Both the position numbers and the translations under genes were made by a program. A DNA stretch of 28,529 nt from Desulfobacterales bacterium (GTDB taxonomy: Bacteria > Desulfobacterota > Desulfobacteria > Desulfobacterales > JAFDCJ01), in NCBI GenBank assembly GCA_020345785.1, contig CP070771.1, forward strand, positions 3,481,796-3,510,324, read 5' to 3'. The notes below the pieces were generated by a model. That model was not told the origin of the DNA. It made no database searches and worked only from the letters and a program-made list of their open reading frames with translations. Numbering within the stretch: the first letter of the stretch is position 1; every line of letters begins with the position of its first letter. This document shows, one piece after another, positions 1-7,199 of the stretch.

Positions 1-357
1 CGTGAATTGGCCAACACCATTCAAAAGGCGCTCATATTCAGCCGCGGAACCCCGATTCAGCCCGAGGACATCAGCCAGGCCATCAGCGGCAGCCGGATGG
101 CCGCCAAATTCGAGGCGGAAACCCCCGAGGAAGTGATCCGACACTGGATGCGCAGTGCCATGATCGCAGGCGGAGCAGACAGCACGTTTGAAGCAATTCT
201 CGATCGATGCGCCAGTATTCTGATAAGTGAGGCCTTGAACCTGACCGACGGCAACCGCTCCCGGGCAGCCAAACTGCTCAGCCTTTCTCGACCCACCCTG
301 CACTCCAAAATCGAAAAATACGGTTTGAAGCTACAGACACTTGTCAAAGAGGAATAG
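1..357 (+). CDS. Sigma-54-dependent transcriptional activator, C-terminal part (5' truncated by window edge)
   Basis: The open frame runs from the first base with no start codon, so only the last 118 residues are present. It opens with RELANTIQKALIFSRG, which matches the end of the AAA+ sigma-54 interaction domain (the usual VRELENxIERAxILS stretch). The last ~45 residues contain a Fis-type helix-turn-helix (DGNRSRAAKLLSLSRPTLHS), as in NtrC-family enhancer-binding proteins. The linker between the two is longer than in NtrC itself. Such proteins bind upstream activating sites and drive open-complex formation by sigma-54 RNA polymerase. The sensory N-terminus and the Walker motifs lie outside the window, so the signal is unknown. 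A sigma-54 promoter lies about 0.9 kb downstream, making a local target plausible but unproven. Confidence 0.9.
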   Translation, partial: RELANTIQKALIFSRGTPIQPEDISQAISGSRMAAKFEAETPEEVIRHWMRSAMIAGGADSTFEAILDRCASILISEALNLTDGNRSRAAKLLSLSRPTLHSKIEKYGLKLQTLVKEE

Positions 358-1244
358 GGCGGCTTGCGGGGGCTAACAGATTGACGAATGTCGAATGACG
401 AATGTCGAATGAAGGCATTCTATCTGTTTTAAAAATTTATCAAAAGACCGAGCGATGCAACTCACGTAATTAGTCATTATTCAATATTCAATCGTCATTT
501 ATTTCGGTTGCGGGGGGTGGGCATAGGGCATAGCGCATAGAGCAGAGCGCAGGGGAGTTCAGGTGTAAGGCTTTAGGCGCAGGGGTCAAGGGAATTGAGG
601 AGCTTCCGGACTTTAGCTTCTTACTTTCTCACCTTCTTTCCACAGATTTCAGCATCCAGTTGGCAGCGCCGCGCTAATCAAAATCGCAAATTCCAAACAA
701 CAAATCTCAAACAAATTACAATGACCAAAATACTAAATTCCAAAGGGGACAGAATCTGTTTTGGTGATCGCTTCAAATAAAATAAGAGATCCTTTTATCA
801 CAAAGCATGAAAATTCTAAAAAAGGAAAAATTATACAGCTGGATTTTCTTGATTAGACCGGTTTCGGTCATTGATGATTGAGATTTGGGATTTATTTGTT
901 ATTTGGTGCTTGGAATTTGGAAATTATACATTGCCTGCTAAGACTTAGCTTCCCAGCTTCCCGGCCTCACAGCCTCCCATCTTCCCACCCTCCTACCTTC
1001 TCACCCTCACACCTTCCCAACTTCCCACCCTCCCAGCTTCCTAGCTTCCCAGCCTTCCAGCTTCTGTTCTCTGTCATCCGTCCTCTGTCGCCTGAAACTT
1101 GAAAGCTGACACCTTCTTTTAAGTTTTTACATCTTGTAAAAAATGCCGACAGTGTATAGGTGGCGCATGTGTTGCAATCCCTCGACCGCCGGCTGAATCA
1201 TTAAATAATCCTGTCACTTACACCCACTCGCCGATATCTGCCCT
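358..1244. repeat. Gene-poor spacer made of several low-complexity repeat families
   Basis: I see no credible gene here. The two open frames inside have biased compositions that mirror the repeats. Contents in order: a perfect 14-bp tandem duplication (GACGAATGTCGAAT at 383-396 and 397-410); an AT-rich arm rich in AAATTCCAAA-like words at about 675-745; its imperfect inverted counterpart at about 871-930; a pyrimidine-rich tract of CTTCCCAGC-like words at 948-1063; and a CTGTTCTCTGTCATCC-type segment near 1063-1090. Related words recur in other spacers of this window (about 8911-8945, 14480-14515, 21500-21600), so this is a genome-wide repeat vocabulary rather than a local accident. Confidence 0.75.
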
Positions 1245-1261
1245 CTGGCATATACCTTGCT
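1245..1261 (+). promoter_or_regulatory. Sigma-54 (-24/-12) promoter for the CBS-ACT gene
   Basis: CTGGCATATACCTTGCT matches the YTGGCACGRNNNTTGCW consensus at all key positions: GG and GC are exactly 10 bp apart and the -12 element is a full TTGCT. Mismatches fall only in the less conserved CGR. Transcription would start near 1272, leaving a leader of about 115 nt before the ATG at 1387. The end of a sigma-54 activator gene lies upstream at 1-357. Confidence 0.75.
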
Positions 1262-1386
1262 ACATGTTGGTTGTAAAAGGACTCGGTTTTTGGCTTTTCA
1301 GGATTAGATGCCAGGGAAGTAATTTCATTGTCCTTTATACGGGTCTGGCGAAAAAATAAGGGGCCAAATATAGGGAGGAAAAAATT

Positions 1387-2064
1387 ATGTTAGTCAGCAA
1401 TTGGATGAGCAAAAATATCGTTACCGTTGATGTGGATGATTCCATGCATGATGCAATGAAATTGATGAAGGAGCATGGTATCCGCATGCTGCCGGTTCTG
1501 AAAAAAGACAAACTTGTCGGCGTGGTTACCGATCGTGATTTGAAAAGAGCGTCCGCTTCAGACGCAACGACGCTGGATGTTCACGAACTCTTATACCTGA
1601 TTGCAAAGATCAAGGTTTCCGACATTATGACCAAAAATCCCATCACGGTGCCGCAGAATTATACCGTCGAAGAAACCGCCCAAGTACTGCTCGAAAATAA
1701 AATATCCGGTGCACCCGTCGTCGATCAGAACGGCAGCATTGTCGGAATTATCACCCAAACGGACTTGTTCCGTGTCCTGGTTTCGCTCACCGGTGTGGGC
1801 CAGGGCGGTATTCAGTTTGCTTTTCAACTCGAAGATCGACCGGGGTCCATCAAGGAGGTAGCAGATGTTATTCGAAAATACGGTGGGCGCATGGTGAGCA
1901 TTCTGTCATCCTATGACAAAGTTCCTGAAGGGTATCGTAAGGTTTTTATTCGTATGCGCAGCATCGACCGTTCCAAACTCCAGCAGCTTAAGGAGGATCT
2001 CAGTCGGACCGCAGCCCTGATCTACATGGTGGACCAGCGGGAGCACAAACGCGAAATTTTTTAA
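1387..2064 (+). CDS. CBS-CBS-ACT domain regulatory protein (AcuB-like)
   Basis: A 225-residue cytosolic protein with two CBS domains (about 1-60 and 73-135; the second opens with VSDIMTKNPITVP) followed by an ACT-like domain from about 142 (IQFAFQLEDRPGSIKEVADVI). CBS pairs bind adenine nucleotides and ACT domains bind amino acids or other small ligands. The same architecture is annotated as AcuB in other bacteria, although the direct function is rarely known. AGGGAGG lies 8 nt before the ATG, so the start is firm. Expression is probably sigma-54 dependent (site at 1245). Only 18 nt separate it from the downstream periplasmic binding protein, so the two are probably co-transcribed. Confidence 0.9.
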   Translation: MLVSNWMSKNIVTVDVDDSMHDAMKLMKEHGIRMLPVLKKDKLVGVVTDRDLKRASASDATTLDVHELLYLIAKIKVSDIMTKNPITVPQNYTVEETAQVLLENKISGAPVVDQNGSIVGIITQTDLFRVLVSLTGVGQGGIQFAFQLEDRPGSIKEVADVIRKYGGRMVSILSSYDKVPEGYRKVFIRMRSIDRSKLQQLKEDLSRTAALIYMVDQREHKREIF

Positions 2065-2082
2065 AAAGAAGGAGGAACAAAC

Positions 2083-2892
2083 ATGAAAATCAAGACCAGC
2101 CTAAAAATTGCGTTAATTTGTCTGTTGTCGTGTGCCTGGGTGCTTGGCGCGGCACCCAGGGCTCCAGCCCAGGACACCATAAAGTACAGTTGTTCCAATC
2201 AGGTCTATGAGGCATTTGAGAAGGAAAAAATCGCAGCCTTTACCGAAGCCACAGGAATCAAGGTGGACGTGAAGCGGGCATCTTCCGGCTCCTGCGCCTA
2301 CCGCCTGATCACCGGCAACTGTGATATTGCCAGCAGTGCCCGGAAGCTATACAGGCGCCACGAATTATACGGATTCAAGGAAACGCCTTTCTGCAGAGAT
2401 CCCATTGCCGTGATTGCCAGAGTTGAATGCGGTGTGGATTCCATCACGGAAGAACAACTTCAGGACATATTCGCGGGTGATATCACCAACTGGAAAGAAG
2501 TCGGGGGCGCCGACCTGTCTATCATGATCATTGTGCCGGACACGGATACTGCGGCTCATAAAAACTTCAGGCGCCAGGTAATGAAGCTCAAAGAAATCGA
2601 TCATGATTTCATGGCCTACGACTCTACGATGGTCATCGAGGCCGTCAAACATTTTCCCTGCGGAGCCGTGTCCTTTATTTCCCAGGGGGCGGCCATGCAT
2701 CACAAGGAGATAAAGATAATAAAGATTGATGGATTGGCACCCACGGATGCGGACTATCCCTATTTTCAGATCTTCTACTACGTCACCAAAGGGGAGCCTG
2801 CCGGAAACTTGAAGAAATTTGTCGATTACACGTTTTCCGAAGAAGGACAGAAGATTATTCTCAAGTATGGAATGATTCCAATTTCAAGATGA
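2083..2892 (+). CDS. PstS-like periplasmic substrate-binding protein
   Basis: 269 residues with a clear Sec signal peptide (MKIKTSLK, a hydrophobic stretch, cleavage probably after APA near residue 29). The mature part is a type-2 periplasmic binding fold of the PstS-like family: NQVYEAF near the start, SSGSCAYRLITGNCDIASSARK, FCRDPIAVIA, the typical ITEEQLQDIFAGDITNWKEV, and near the end KKFVDYTFSEEGQKII. It is slightly shorter than PstS and no PstCAB genes are nearby, so it may be a free-standing receptor or serve a distant transporter. Phosphate or another oxyanion is the family expectation, not shown here. AAGGAGG precedes the ATG. Co-transcription with the CBS-ACT gene suggests the two handle the same signal or nutrient. 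Confidence 0.85.
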   Translation: MKIKTSLKIALICLLSCAWVLGAAPRAPAQDTIKYSCSNQVYEAFEKEKIAAFTEATGIKVDVKRASSGSCAYRLITGNCDIASSARKLYRRHELYGFKETPFCRDPIAVIARVECGVDSITEEQLQDIFAGDITNWKEVGGADLSIMIIVPDTDTAAHKNFRRQVMKLKEIDHDFMAYDSTMVIEAVKHFPCGAVSFISQGAAMHHKEIKIIKIDGLAPTDADYPYFQIFYYVTKGEPAGNLKKFVDYTFSEEGQKIILKYGMIPISR

Positions 2893-3109
2893 CCGTAAAA
2901 TCCTTTCAACCGGTGCCGGGGCCGTCCGAGCCGGCTGCCAGGGCGTCCCCGCAACCATCCTGCCGGATCCGTCTTCAAAATCGTCAGAAATGGATTTTGA
3001 TCAAAGCTAAACCGATATTGACATTTAACCTATGTTTAGGTTATTTCTCCACAAGCACCATCATTGAAAAAGCTCGGCTTAAGGTCGTCTAACAACCTAT
3101 CAACTTGCG

Positions 3110-3850
3110 ATGTACACGAAACTCAAATTCGATATCAGCAGGCAGCCGGACAATGCGTCCTGCGGTCCCACGTGTCTGCATGCCGTCTATCGCTACTACA
3201 ACGACCCGATTTCCCTGGAAACGGTGACCGCCCAAGTCCCCAATATCCCGGAAGGCGGAACGATTGAGGTTTACTTGGCCTGTCATGCACTGCGGCGCGG
3301 ATACAAAACCACCATTATTCCCTATAACCTGCGAATTTTCGATCCGACCTGGTCTGATATCCCGAGCAGCCAAATTGCCGCCAAGCTTCGGCGTCAACTG
3401 AATTTAAAAAAAGATATTCCGGGAATCGAGGTCGTGACCAATGCCTACCTCGAATATCTTGAACTCGGAGGCCGACTGCGGTTCGAAGTCATGACGCCGG
3501 CCCTGATTCGACGTTATCTCAAAAAGTCAATTCCAATTCTGACGGGATTGAGCGCAACCTATCTTTATAACACCGCCCGCGAATACGATAATGGCGGCGA
3601 ATTGACATATGATGATGTCCGCGGTGAATCGGTGGGCCATTTTGTGGTTCTCACCGGTTACGATCGCAAAGATCGCAGCGTGTCGGTTGCCGATCCGCTA
3701 AAAACCAACCCGGTTGCAGATAGTCAATACTACTCAGTCAATATCTATCGTCTGGCCTGTGCCATTATGTTGGGCATATTGACCTATGATGGTAATTTAC
3801 TGATCATTCAAAAACGTGAGAGAAAGAAAAAGGCAGCCGTTCAGGGTTGA
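3110..3850 (+). CDS. C39-like papain-fold cysteine peptidase, orphan
   Basis: 246 residues without a signal peptide or membrane helix. The catalytic set of peptidase C39-like proteins is visible: Gln12 (oxyanion hole), Cys18 in NASCGPTC, His177 in GHFVVLTGY and Asp195 in ADP. The spacing between Gln and Cys (6) is typical. No ABC transporter domain is fused and no bacteriocin precursor is seen nearby, so this is not a classical leader-peptide-cleaving exporter. Stand-alone C39-like proteins are found as cytoplasmic hydrolases of unknown substrate. The ribosome binding site is weak, so the start could lie slightly further in, but it cannot lie much beyond residue 1-4 without losing the conserved N-terminus. 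It lies 217 nt after the binding-protein gene. Confidence 0.8.
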   Translation: MYTKLKFDISRQPDNASCGPTCLHAVYRYYNDPISLETVTAQVPNIPEGGTIEVYLACHALRRGYKTTIIPYNLRIFDPTWSDIPSSQIAAKLRRQLNLKKDIPGIEVVTNAYLEYLELGGRLRFEVMTPALIRRYLKKSIPILTGLSATYLYNTAREYDNGGELTYDDVRGESVGHFVVLTGYDRKDRSVSVADPLKTNPVADSQYYSVNIYRLACAIMLGILTYDGNLLIIQKRERKKKAAVQG

Positions 3851-3903
3851 CGACAGACCTGAGCTGTTGATTCATGGGCTCCGATAGGAAAGCGTATTTC
3901 GTC

Positions 3904-4791
3904 ATGAGAAGCCGAAGAATCATCAATCCCCCGGCAAGGACAGGCACAAAAATGCCGGCGATTTTCCTGGTGACAGCCGTGCTGGCGCTTTGGGTCGGCT
4001 GTAATTCCAACCATTCCACCGGTCTGAAGCCGCCTGTTCCCAAAAGAATCACCGAAATTTTTGTCAACGAAGACGCAGAATCGTGGAGCTGCGCCATTAA
4101 AGGCAATCAACCCCTGACCTTCATGGCCTTCAATCAGGTTTCTCCGACGGGACTTGCACTCTATTTTCCTGATACCGCGCTGGATGTCGCCCGGACAATT
4201 CCTATTCCGCCGGACAATGAAATTTTCAAGTCCATTGAAGCAGATGAAGTTTTTGATGGGGATATAAAAAATTCGCGCTTATCAATTGTCCTGCAGGTGG
4301 AAAGGCCCTACGCCTTATCCCCGGATCAAGACGGCGTCAAGATTTCCTTTCCAAAGACAACCGCTCGCCGGGAGAACACCGACGCCGAAATGCTTCCCGC
4401 AGCAGGAGATAACGAAATCGGCAGGGGGGTGAAAGATCTTGCGGACGCAACGGTGTTGGAAAATGTCACCGCCACATCTCTTAAAGATCATATTATTGTC
4501 AATGTCAATGCTGACGGCACCATCGCCGATTACACATCATTTGCAATTGAAAATCCGGCCCGCATCGTATTCGATATTCATAATCTCAAAAGCCGTTACG
4601 AAAAAGAGCAAAGCATCTCGGTGGCGTCCAGATGGGTGAAGCAAATTCGCTATTTCGCCTATCCGGAAAGGATTCGCCTGGTGCTCGACACGGAGCCGGA
4701 GTTTCTATCGCAATATTTTTCCTTTCCCACCGCTTCCGGTCTGTTGATTTATGTTGGCCGGACTCCACAACCGCTCGACAAAAAGGGGTAA
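3904..4791 (+). CDS. AMIN-domain envelope protein, probable lipoprotein
   Basis: From this ATG the protein has 295 residues. A positively charged start (MRSRR) leads to a hydrophobic segment ending in ALWVGC, an imperfect lipobox; Cys32 would be the lipidated residue. Two beta-rich AMIN-like units follow: a divergent one at about residues 48-150 and a clear one at about 185-285 (IIVNVNADG...PARIVFDIHNLKS...IRLVLDTEP). AMIN domains target proteins to peptidoglycan or the periplasmic part of secretin (PilQ) complexes. No secretin, amidase or pilus gene is in the window. An in-frame ATG at 3874 would add 10 residues, but AGGAAA lies only upstream of 3904 (with a long spacing), so the start is uncertain. 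The dipeptide transporter genes begin 62 nt later. Confidence 0.75.
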   Translation: MRSRRIINPPARTGTKMPAIFLVTAVLALWVGCNSNHSTGLKPPVPKRITEIFVNEDAESWSCAIKGNQPLTFMAFNQVSPTGLALYFPDTALDVARTIPIPPDNEIFKSIEADEVFDGDIKNSRLSIVLQVERPYALSPDQDGVKISFPKTTARRENTDAEMLPAAGDNEIGRGVKDLADATVLENVTATSLKDHIIVNVNADGTIADYTSFAIENPARIVFDIHNLKSRYEKEQSISVASRWVKQIRYFAYPERIRLVLDTEPEFLSQYFSFPTASGLLIYVGRTPQPLDKKG

Positions 4792-4853
4792 CCCAACCCA
4801 ATCGGGAAGGTGAATATGAAGAATCGCAATCTAAAATTGAAAATTGAGATGAT

Positions 4854-5840
4854 ATGGTAACCAACCCTGCCCACCTTCTTCAGATTGAAGCGCTTAAGAC
4901 CTACTTTTACACGTTTGAGGGCATTGCAAAAGCAGTTGATGATGTGAGTTTTACCCTTGACAAGGGAGAGGTGCTCGGCATCGTCGGGGAGTCCGGCTGC
5001 GGTAAAAGTGTCACCGCCCAATCCATCATGCGCCTCATCCCGGAGCCGCCGGGCAAGATCGTGAACGGCAAGATATATTTTGACGGAATTGATGTCACCC
5101 AGCTGCCCATGGAGCATATGCGATCCATTCGGGGCAATCGAATCTCCATGATATTTCAGGAGCCGATGACCTCATTGAACCCCGTATATACCATCGGCAA
5201 TCAAATATCTGAAATGTTCATGCTGCATGAGAGGCGCTCCCGGACCGAAAGCTGGGAGCGATCCATTGAGATGCTCAAAAAGGTTCAGATTCCCGCACCG
5301 GAAAAAAGGGTGCACGAATATCCGCATCAGCTTTCCGGCGGCATGCGGCAGCGGGCCATGATCGCCATGGCTCTGGCGTGCAACCCGGAAATCCTGATAG
5401 CAGACGAACCTACCACCGCGCTGGATGTGACCATTCAGGCACAGATTCTTGATCTGATGATGCAGTTGCAGGAAGATTATAATTCAGCCATTATGATGAT
5501 CACCCACGATTTGGGAGTGATCGCCGAGATTGCCGGACGAATTGAGGTGATGTATGCCGGCAAGGTGGTGGAAGAGGGACTCACGGCTGCCATCTTTGAA
5601 AATCCCCAGCATCCTTACACCCGGGGGCTCTTAAAATCGATTCCCAGGCTCGGAGAGCGGGCTCGAACCGGCCGCCAGCGACTCCAGGAAATAACGGGTA
5701 TCGTTCCCAGCCTTTACGAGCTGCCGGCCGGATGCCGGTTTTACCCAAGATGCCCGCTGGCAATGGGAGTCTGCAATCAGCGTATTCCCGCGTTGATAGA
5801 AGTGGGCGAAACCCATCGGGTGCGCTGTTTTCTTTATTGA
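4854..5840 (+). CDS. dppD: Dipeptide/oligopeptide ABC transporter ATPase, DppD/OppD type
   Basis: A 328-residue cytoplasmic ATPase that powers peptide import with DppF. Visible motifs: Walker A GESGCGKS (45-52), Q-loop [10 protein letters not shown] (101-110), signature LSGGMRQR (160-167), Walker B LIADEP (181-186) and switch His218 (THDLG). The C-terminal Oligo_HPY extension starts at [11 protein letters not shown] and includes Cys in [15 protein letters not shown] plus RCF at the end, the four-cysteine pattern common in this family and reported to carry an iron-sulfur cluster in mycobacterial DppD. Length is normal. It is the first gene of a D-F-A-B-C set. The ribosome binding site (GAGAT) is poor. 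Confidence 0.95.
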   Translation: MVTNPAHLLQIEALKTYFYTFEGIAKAVDDVSFTLDKGEVLGIVGESGCGKSVTAQSIMRLIPEPPGKIVNGKIYFDGIDVTQLPMEHMRSIRGNRISMIFQEPMTSLNPVYTIGNQISEMFMLHERRSRTESWERSIEMLKKVQIPAPEKRVHEYPHQLSGGMRQRAMIAMALACNPEILIADEPTTALDVTIQAQILDLMMQLQEDYNSAIMMITHDLGVIAEIAGRIEVMYAGKVVEEGLTAAIFENPQHPYTRGLLKSIPRLGERARTGRQRLQEITGIVPSLYELPAGCRFYPRCPLAMGVCNQRIPALIEVGETHRVRCFLY

Positions 5841-6130
5841 AGTCTTACTGGTTTTTTTGCATTTTATGATCCGCCCGAGGCGGATTTCATCACGAAAACA
5901 CCCCGGTTAAACGAAAACGAAGGTTTAACAGGGCAGGCGAAATTTAGAACGCGCAGCGCAGGCGCTTGCGCCGTGTGAACACGAAACTTTTATTTTCACC
6001 TTTTCGTGTTTTTCCCGCCGTGGCGGGATGCGTTCGTGATTAATTTCTTTTTTGGTACCCCGCAAAAGCGGGATTTACGCTTCGCTCCAACCGGCTTCTC
6101 CGGGTTAGGTTGGTTGAGGGACAATTCGGT
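5841..6130. repeat. Spacer between the two ATPase genes with a cluster of hairpins
   Basis: This stretch of 290 nt lies inside what should be a tight operon and is built of short palindromes: ATCCGCC/GGCGGAT (5869-5885, 3-nt loop), GGCGC/GCGCC (5961-5972), AACACGAAA/TTTCGTGTT (5978-5986 and 6002-6010) and CCCGCC/GGCGGG (6014-6027). The words CACGAA and TTCGTG recur at both ends. It resembles an inserted mosaic palindromic element rather than a terminator, since no hairpin is followed by a clean T run. No coding potential is seen. Confidence 0.6.
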
Positions 6131-7093
6131 TTGGAAAACTTATTGACGGTCGATAATTTAAAAGTTCATTTTCCGATCAAAAAAGGTCTTTGGTCCAAGA
6201 CCATCGGTTATGTATATGCTGTCGACGGAGTGTCCTTTACCCTGCAAAAAGGCGAAACCCTGGGGTTGGTGGGAGAAAGCGGTTGCGGTAAGACCACCAC
6301 CGGCCTGGCGATCCTGCGTTTGATTGAACCTACCGGCGGGATGGTCGCATTTGATGGGCAAAACGTCACCCGCATGAACAAGTCCCATCTGCGATCTTTG
6401 AAACGCAATATCCAGATGATCTTTCAGGATCCATACTCTTCCCTCAACCCCCGCATGACGGTGAATCAGATCCTTGCTGATCCCATGGAAATCCACGGTG
6501 TTTATCCCGGGCGCGCCAGGAGCGAGCGGATTGCTTATTTGCTGGAGAAAGTCGGCCTGACACCCGAACAGGGACGACGCTATCCCCACGAATTCAGCGG
6601 CGGCCAGCGTCAGCGGATCGGCGTCGCTCGGGCCCTGGCCCTGAATCCGCAGCTTATCATCGGTGATGAACCCGTGTCGGCCCTTGATGTTTCTATCCAG
6701 GCCCAGATCATCAACCTGCTGATCGATTTGCAGCAGGATTTTAATCTGTCATACATCATCATTGCCCATGATCTGGGCGTGGTTGAGCATCTCTGTGATC
6801 ACATCGCGGTGATGTATCTGGGAAAACTGGTGGAAATGGCTTCTTACAGCGAACTGTATGCGGACCCCAAACATCCCTACACGCGGGCGCTGCTTTCCGC
6901 CATTCCGCTGCCGGATCCAAAAACCAGAAAAAAAAGAATCATTCTCAAAGGTGATGTCCCCAGTCCGATCCGCCCGCCGACCGGTTGTTCCTTTCATCCG
7001 CGGTGTTCCTACCGGATGGAAGTCTGCGATAAAGAGGTGCCGGTTTTAAAAGATCTCGGCGGTCGGCATTACGCGGCGTGCTATTTGTATTGA
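6131..7093 (+). CDS. dppF: Dipeptide/oligopeptide ABC transporter ATPase, DppF/OppF type
   Basis: From the TTG chosen here the protein has 320 residues and begins (M)ENLLTVDNLKVHFPIKKG, the usual opening of DppF. GAGGG lies 10 nt upstream. An in-frame TTG at 6110 would add seven residues and cannot be excluded. Motifs: Walker A GESGCGKT, Q-loop FQDPYSSLNPRMTV, signature FSGGQRQRIGVARAL, Walker B LIIGDEPVSALD, switch His in AHDLG, and a C-terminal Oligo_HPY region with GCSFHPRCSYRMEVC and a terminal AACYLY. It partners DppD in the ATPase heterodimer. The start codon is unusual and follows directly on the palindromic spacer, so translation may be inefficient or the spacer may have displaced the original start region. 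Confidence 0.93.
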   Translation: MENLLTVDNLKVHFPIKKGLWSKTIGYVYAVDGVSFTLQKGETLGLVGESGCGKTTTGLAILRLIEPTGGMVAFDGQNVTRMNKSHLRSLKRNIQMIFQDPYSSLNPRMTVNQILADPMEIHGVYPGRARSERIAYLLEKVGLTPEQGRRYPHEFSGGQRQRIGVARALALNPQLIIGDEPVSALDVSIQAQIINLLIDLQQDFNLSYIIIAHDLGVVEHLCDHIAVMYLGKLVEMASYSELYADPKHPYTRALLSAIPLPDPKTRKKRIILKGDVPSPIRPPTGCSFHPRCSYRMEVCDKEVPVLKDLGGRHYAACYLY

Positions 7094-7199
7094 CCGCAGT
7101 CGGGAAAGGAAGATATTTATTCAGGAAAAAATGTTGGCAATGGATCACATCAGTCGGAGGTGGTCCGAATTTTTTCAACATCAACCAAAGGAGGGAAAA

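Noticed and set aside
595..780. Open frame of 61 codons on the + strand
   Set aside because: It spans an AT-rich repeat arm and has no recognisable domain or ribosome binding site.
878..1102. Open frame of 74 codons on the + strand
   Set aside because: Its product is a Pro/Ser/Phe-rich reading of the pyrimidine repeat tract with no ribosome binding site.
2083..2892. pstS of a phosphate ABC transporter operon
   Set aside because: The fold fits, but no pstC, pstA, pstB or phoU is nearby, so a phosphate transport role and gene symbol are not supported.
3027..3042. Terminator hairpin AACCTA-TGTT-TAGGTT after the PstS-like gene
   Set aside because: Six mostly AT base pairs and no T run; too weak to call.
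2889..3092. Open frame of 67 codons overlapping the end of the PstS-like gene
   Set aside because: Low-complexity Pro/Arg-rich product, no ribosome binding site and no family resemblance.
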